From contig JAPYXD010000519.1 of assembly GCA_030998225.1 (NCBI GenBank), positions 62,001 through 126,000 on the forward strand: DNA of 64,000 nt. The letters are read 5' to 3'. Positions 62,419 to 64,000 of the stretch are shown piece by piece. The position numbers and the translations under genes were made by a program. Source of the stretch: Diplolepis rosae. Taxonomy: Eukaryota > Arthropoda > Insecta > Hymenoptera > Diplolepididae. Every line of letters starts with the position of its first letter. The first letter of the stretch is position 1. Under the pieces are notes generated by a model. It did not search any database, was not told the origin of the DNA, and saw only the letters and a list, made by a program, of their open reading frames with translations.

Positions 62419-63554
62419 CAAAAGATAACGGAATTTTCTGAAAATTTATCTCGATTTTACGAAACTCTAATTGAATAAAACTCGAGTCACGTGTTCAAAG
62501 AAAATACGGTAGAAATATTATTGTTTTATACTTATAATTTACTGAGACTGGAAAATTCGAGAAAACGCGTGAATATATGCATATAAATATGTTATTACAA
62601 ATGTATAATATAATTTACAATCTAACCCAACCTTTTAAAATCCTTTGTGCTTAGTCCTCGTTATTTGTCGCTGCACAGATAAAATCCAGTTTTTAGTCGC
62701 ACAACACTGAGCATCAACGAGAAAAAGAAATGACCTTTTACCCTTTTATAAAGGTTCACTCCCGCACTTATCACAATAGAATCTTCTCTCGATGTCCCTC
62801 GATGTTCTTCGATGTGCCTCGATGTTTCTTGATGTTCCTTGATGTCCCTCGATGTTTCTTGATGTTCCTCGATGTTCCTCGATGTCTAGATGTTCTCGCA
62901 GGTAAATCCGAAGAAGCAGCAACCAGCCCAAAATTGAGAACTTCGATGGAGATAGATATTATAGGCCCACTTGTGAGTTATTATTTTATTTTAAGTATTC
63001 AAATCACTTCAGGTTGAATACTGGGTTTTTATTTTCAGAAGAAGCTTGAAGTTCCGGTTCTCTATCCACGTCTGCTCACAGTAGGAAGGTATTGAGGCTT
63101 CCTTGAAGAGTGAAGACAGCAGTATTCTACCAGGAAGTTGATGAGGATCCTAGAGAGTCACGGGTAATCCGATTTAATAGGTTTATTTTTCCCTCCACTG
63201 ATGATTTCCTTCGCTGATGATTTTCTCGCCTGGTAAACGGAGAACTGAGAATGTTTAAAACCAAAGTTACGATAAGGTAGTTTAATGTGTGTCGCGTTGC
63301 ATTGAGTTCAAATTGTATGTATTTCACTTTTGAAAAGGAATCAATGGTAATAAACGAAATACACAATGATTATTTTAGTAATGTGTCCATTGCACTGCCA
63401 CTAATCATTATTTTCACTTAACATTTATTTATTCAATTTTCCCTTTTGTAGGTTTATATGAGTCTTCCTTCCTTCCACTATTTTGCACTCGCGAAACACA
63501 CGGAATTTCCAATTAAATTTTCCCGCACTGGATCCGGAAGGGGCCCCCAAATTA
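62419..63554. mobile_element. Remnant region with minisatellite and an integrase-like scrap upstream of an LTR
   Basis: 62785-62896 holds eleven irregular copies of a 9-12 bp unit (c/t-tcgatgt-tc). At 62947-62970 the plus strand reads MEIDIIGPL followed directly by gtgagt. IDI(I/V)GPL is the first catalytic Asp motif of gypsy integrases (IEIDIVGPL in the element at 48545), so this is probably a scrap of pol. The region ends 'ggaaggggcccccaaatta' at the LTR. No intact gene. Confidence 0.35.
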
Positions 63555-64000
63555 TGTTACGAGCCGCGCACGCGTGATATCACGGGTGGACAAAACTCTA
63601 GAACGATTGGTTCGTTCCAGTGTTAACCCTTTATAGGGACCAGGAAAATTAAAAGTTAATAAATGAGTAAACACAGGTTTTAGGTGAAATTAATGTTTAA
63701 TTACTTGTTAGAATCTAAACCTCGTCAAATCTGGACCCGTATAAAATATACTACTCGTTTTCACGTAAGTTACAAAGGTTTTCGTGTTCTACAAATTCAA
63801 CGAGGGAATTTGTAGAAGTTTTCTAATTGATATCCAAAACGGCCGAAGTACGTTCGAATTGAATGTTCCGTGTCTTCTCCTCATTCCTCCACTCTACCAG
63901 ACTCACTCATCCCCTTTCACAACTCCCCCACGCATCCCCTCTCTCTCTCGACTTCACACGGTGGCCCTCGCTAGGCCCAGCCCAATTTCCCGGAGAAGCT
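63555..64000. mobile_element. Start of a gypsy-type LTR, cut by the window end
   Basis: Opens TGTTACGAGCCGCGC, the same 15 bases as the LTR at 20248, after which the two diverge. A 'ccctttataggg' block at about 63630 could be a TATA box in either orientation. The far end and orientation lie outside the window. Confidence 0.55.

Overview
This is a 64-kb piece of an AT-rich arthropod nuclear genome, most likely an insect. Two conserved animal genes with spliceosomal introns, an errantivirus-type Ty3/gypsy element and many small DNA transposons support this. The sequence does not name a species. There is no prokaryotic organisation and no CRISPR array.

Layout. (1) Bases 1-14389 are one uninterrupted satellite array of about 99 monomers of about 145 bp, cut by the left window edge. 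(2) Bases 14390-24900 are a transposon graveyard: a pogo-like MITE with TA duplication, the 3' part and LTR of a gypsy-type element split by a 3.8-kb DNA transposon with 16-bp terminal repeats, a hAT-type element with an exact 8-bp duplication, and fragments. (3) Bases 24948-40477 (+) hold a complete 15-coding-exon gene for cytosolic aconitase / iron regulatory protein 1 (891 aa by my splice model), its introns swollen by MITEs. (4) Bases 41292-46031 (-) hold a complete 6-exon F-box/WD40 gene, best match FBXW4 (428 aa). It converges on Irp1 with the stop codons about 0.8 kb apart. (5) Bases 48276-52241 (-) are a decayed gypsy element: RNase H, a duplicated linker and an integrase with intact catalytic residues, but no reverse transcriptase core. 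(6) Bases 52970-62414 (+) are a young 9445-bp LTR retrotransposon with 1783-bp LTRs, a 4-bp target duplication, a primer site matching tRNA-Gly, gag with two zinc knuckles, a textbook -1 frameshift signal, protease and reverse transcriptase. RNase H and integrase are missing. The 3' end carries an env start and, unexpectedly, a small ORF that reads as a double-stranded-RNA-binding domain, followed by a further zinc knuckle. (7) Bases 62419-64000 hold a minisatellite, an integrase-like scrap and the start of another gypsy-type LTR running off the window.

The two host genes are unrelated in function: one links iron status to mRNA regulation and citrate metabolism, the other is a ubiquitin-ligase substrate receptor. 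The most unusual content is the dsRNA-binding ORF in the recent retroelement, a candidate RNA-silencing suppressor or RNA-packaging accessory. Next come the -1 frameshift cassette, a near-perfect 165-bp tRNA-like palindrome in an Irp1 intron, and the spacing of a variant monomer in the satellite.
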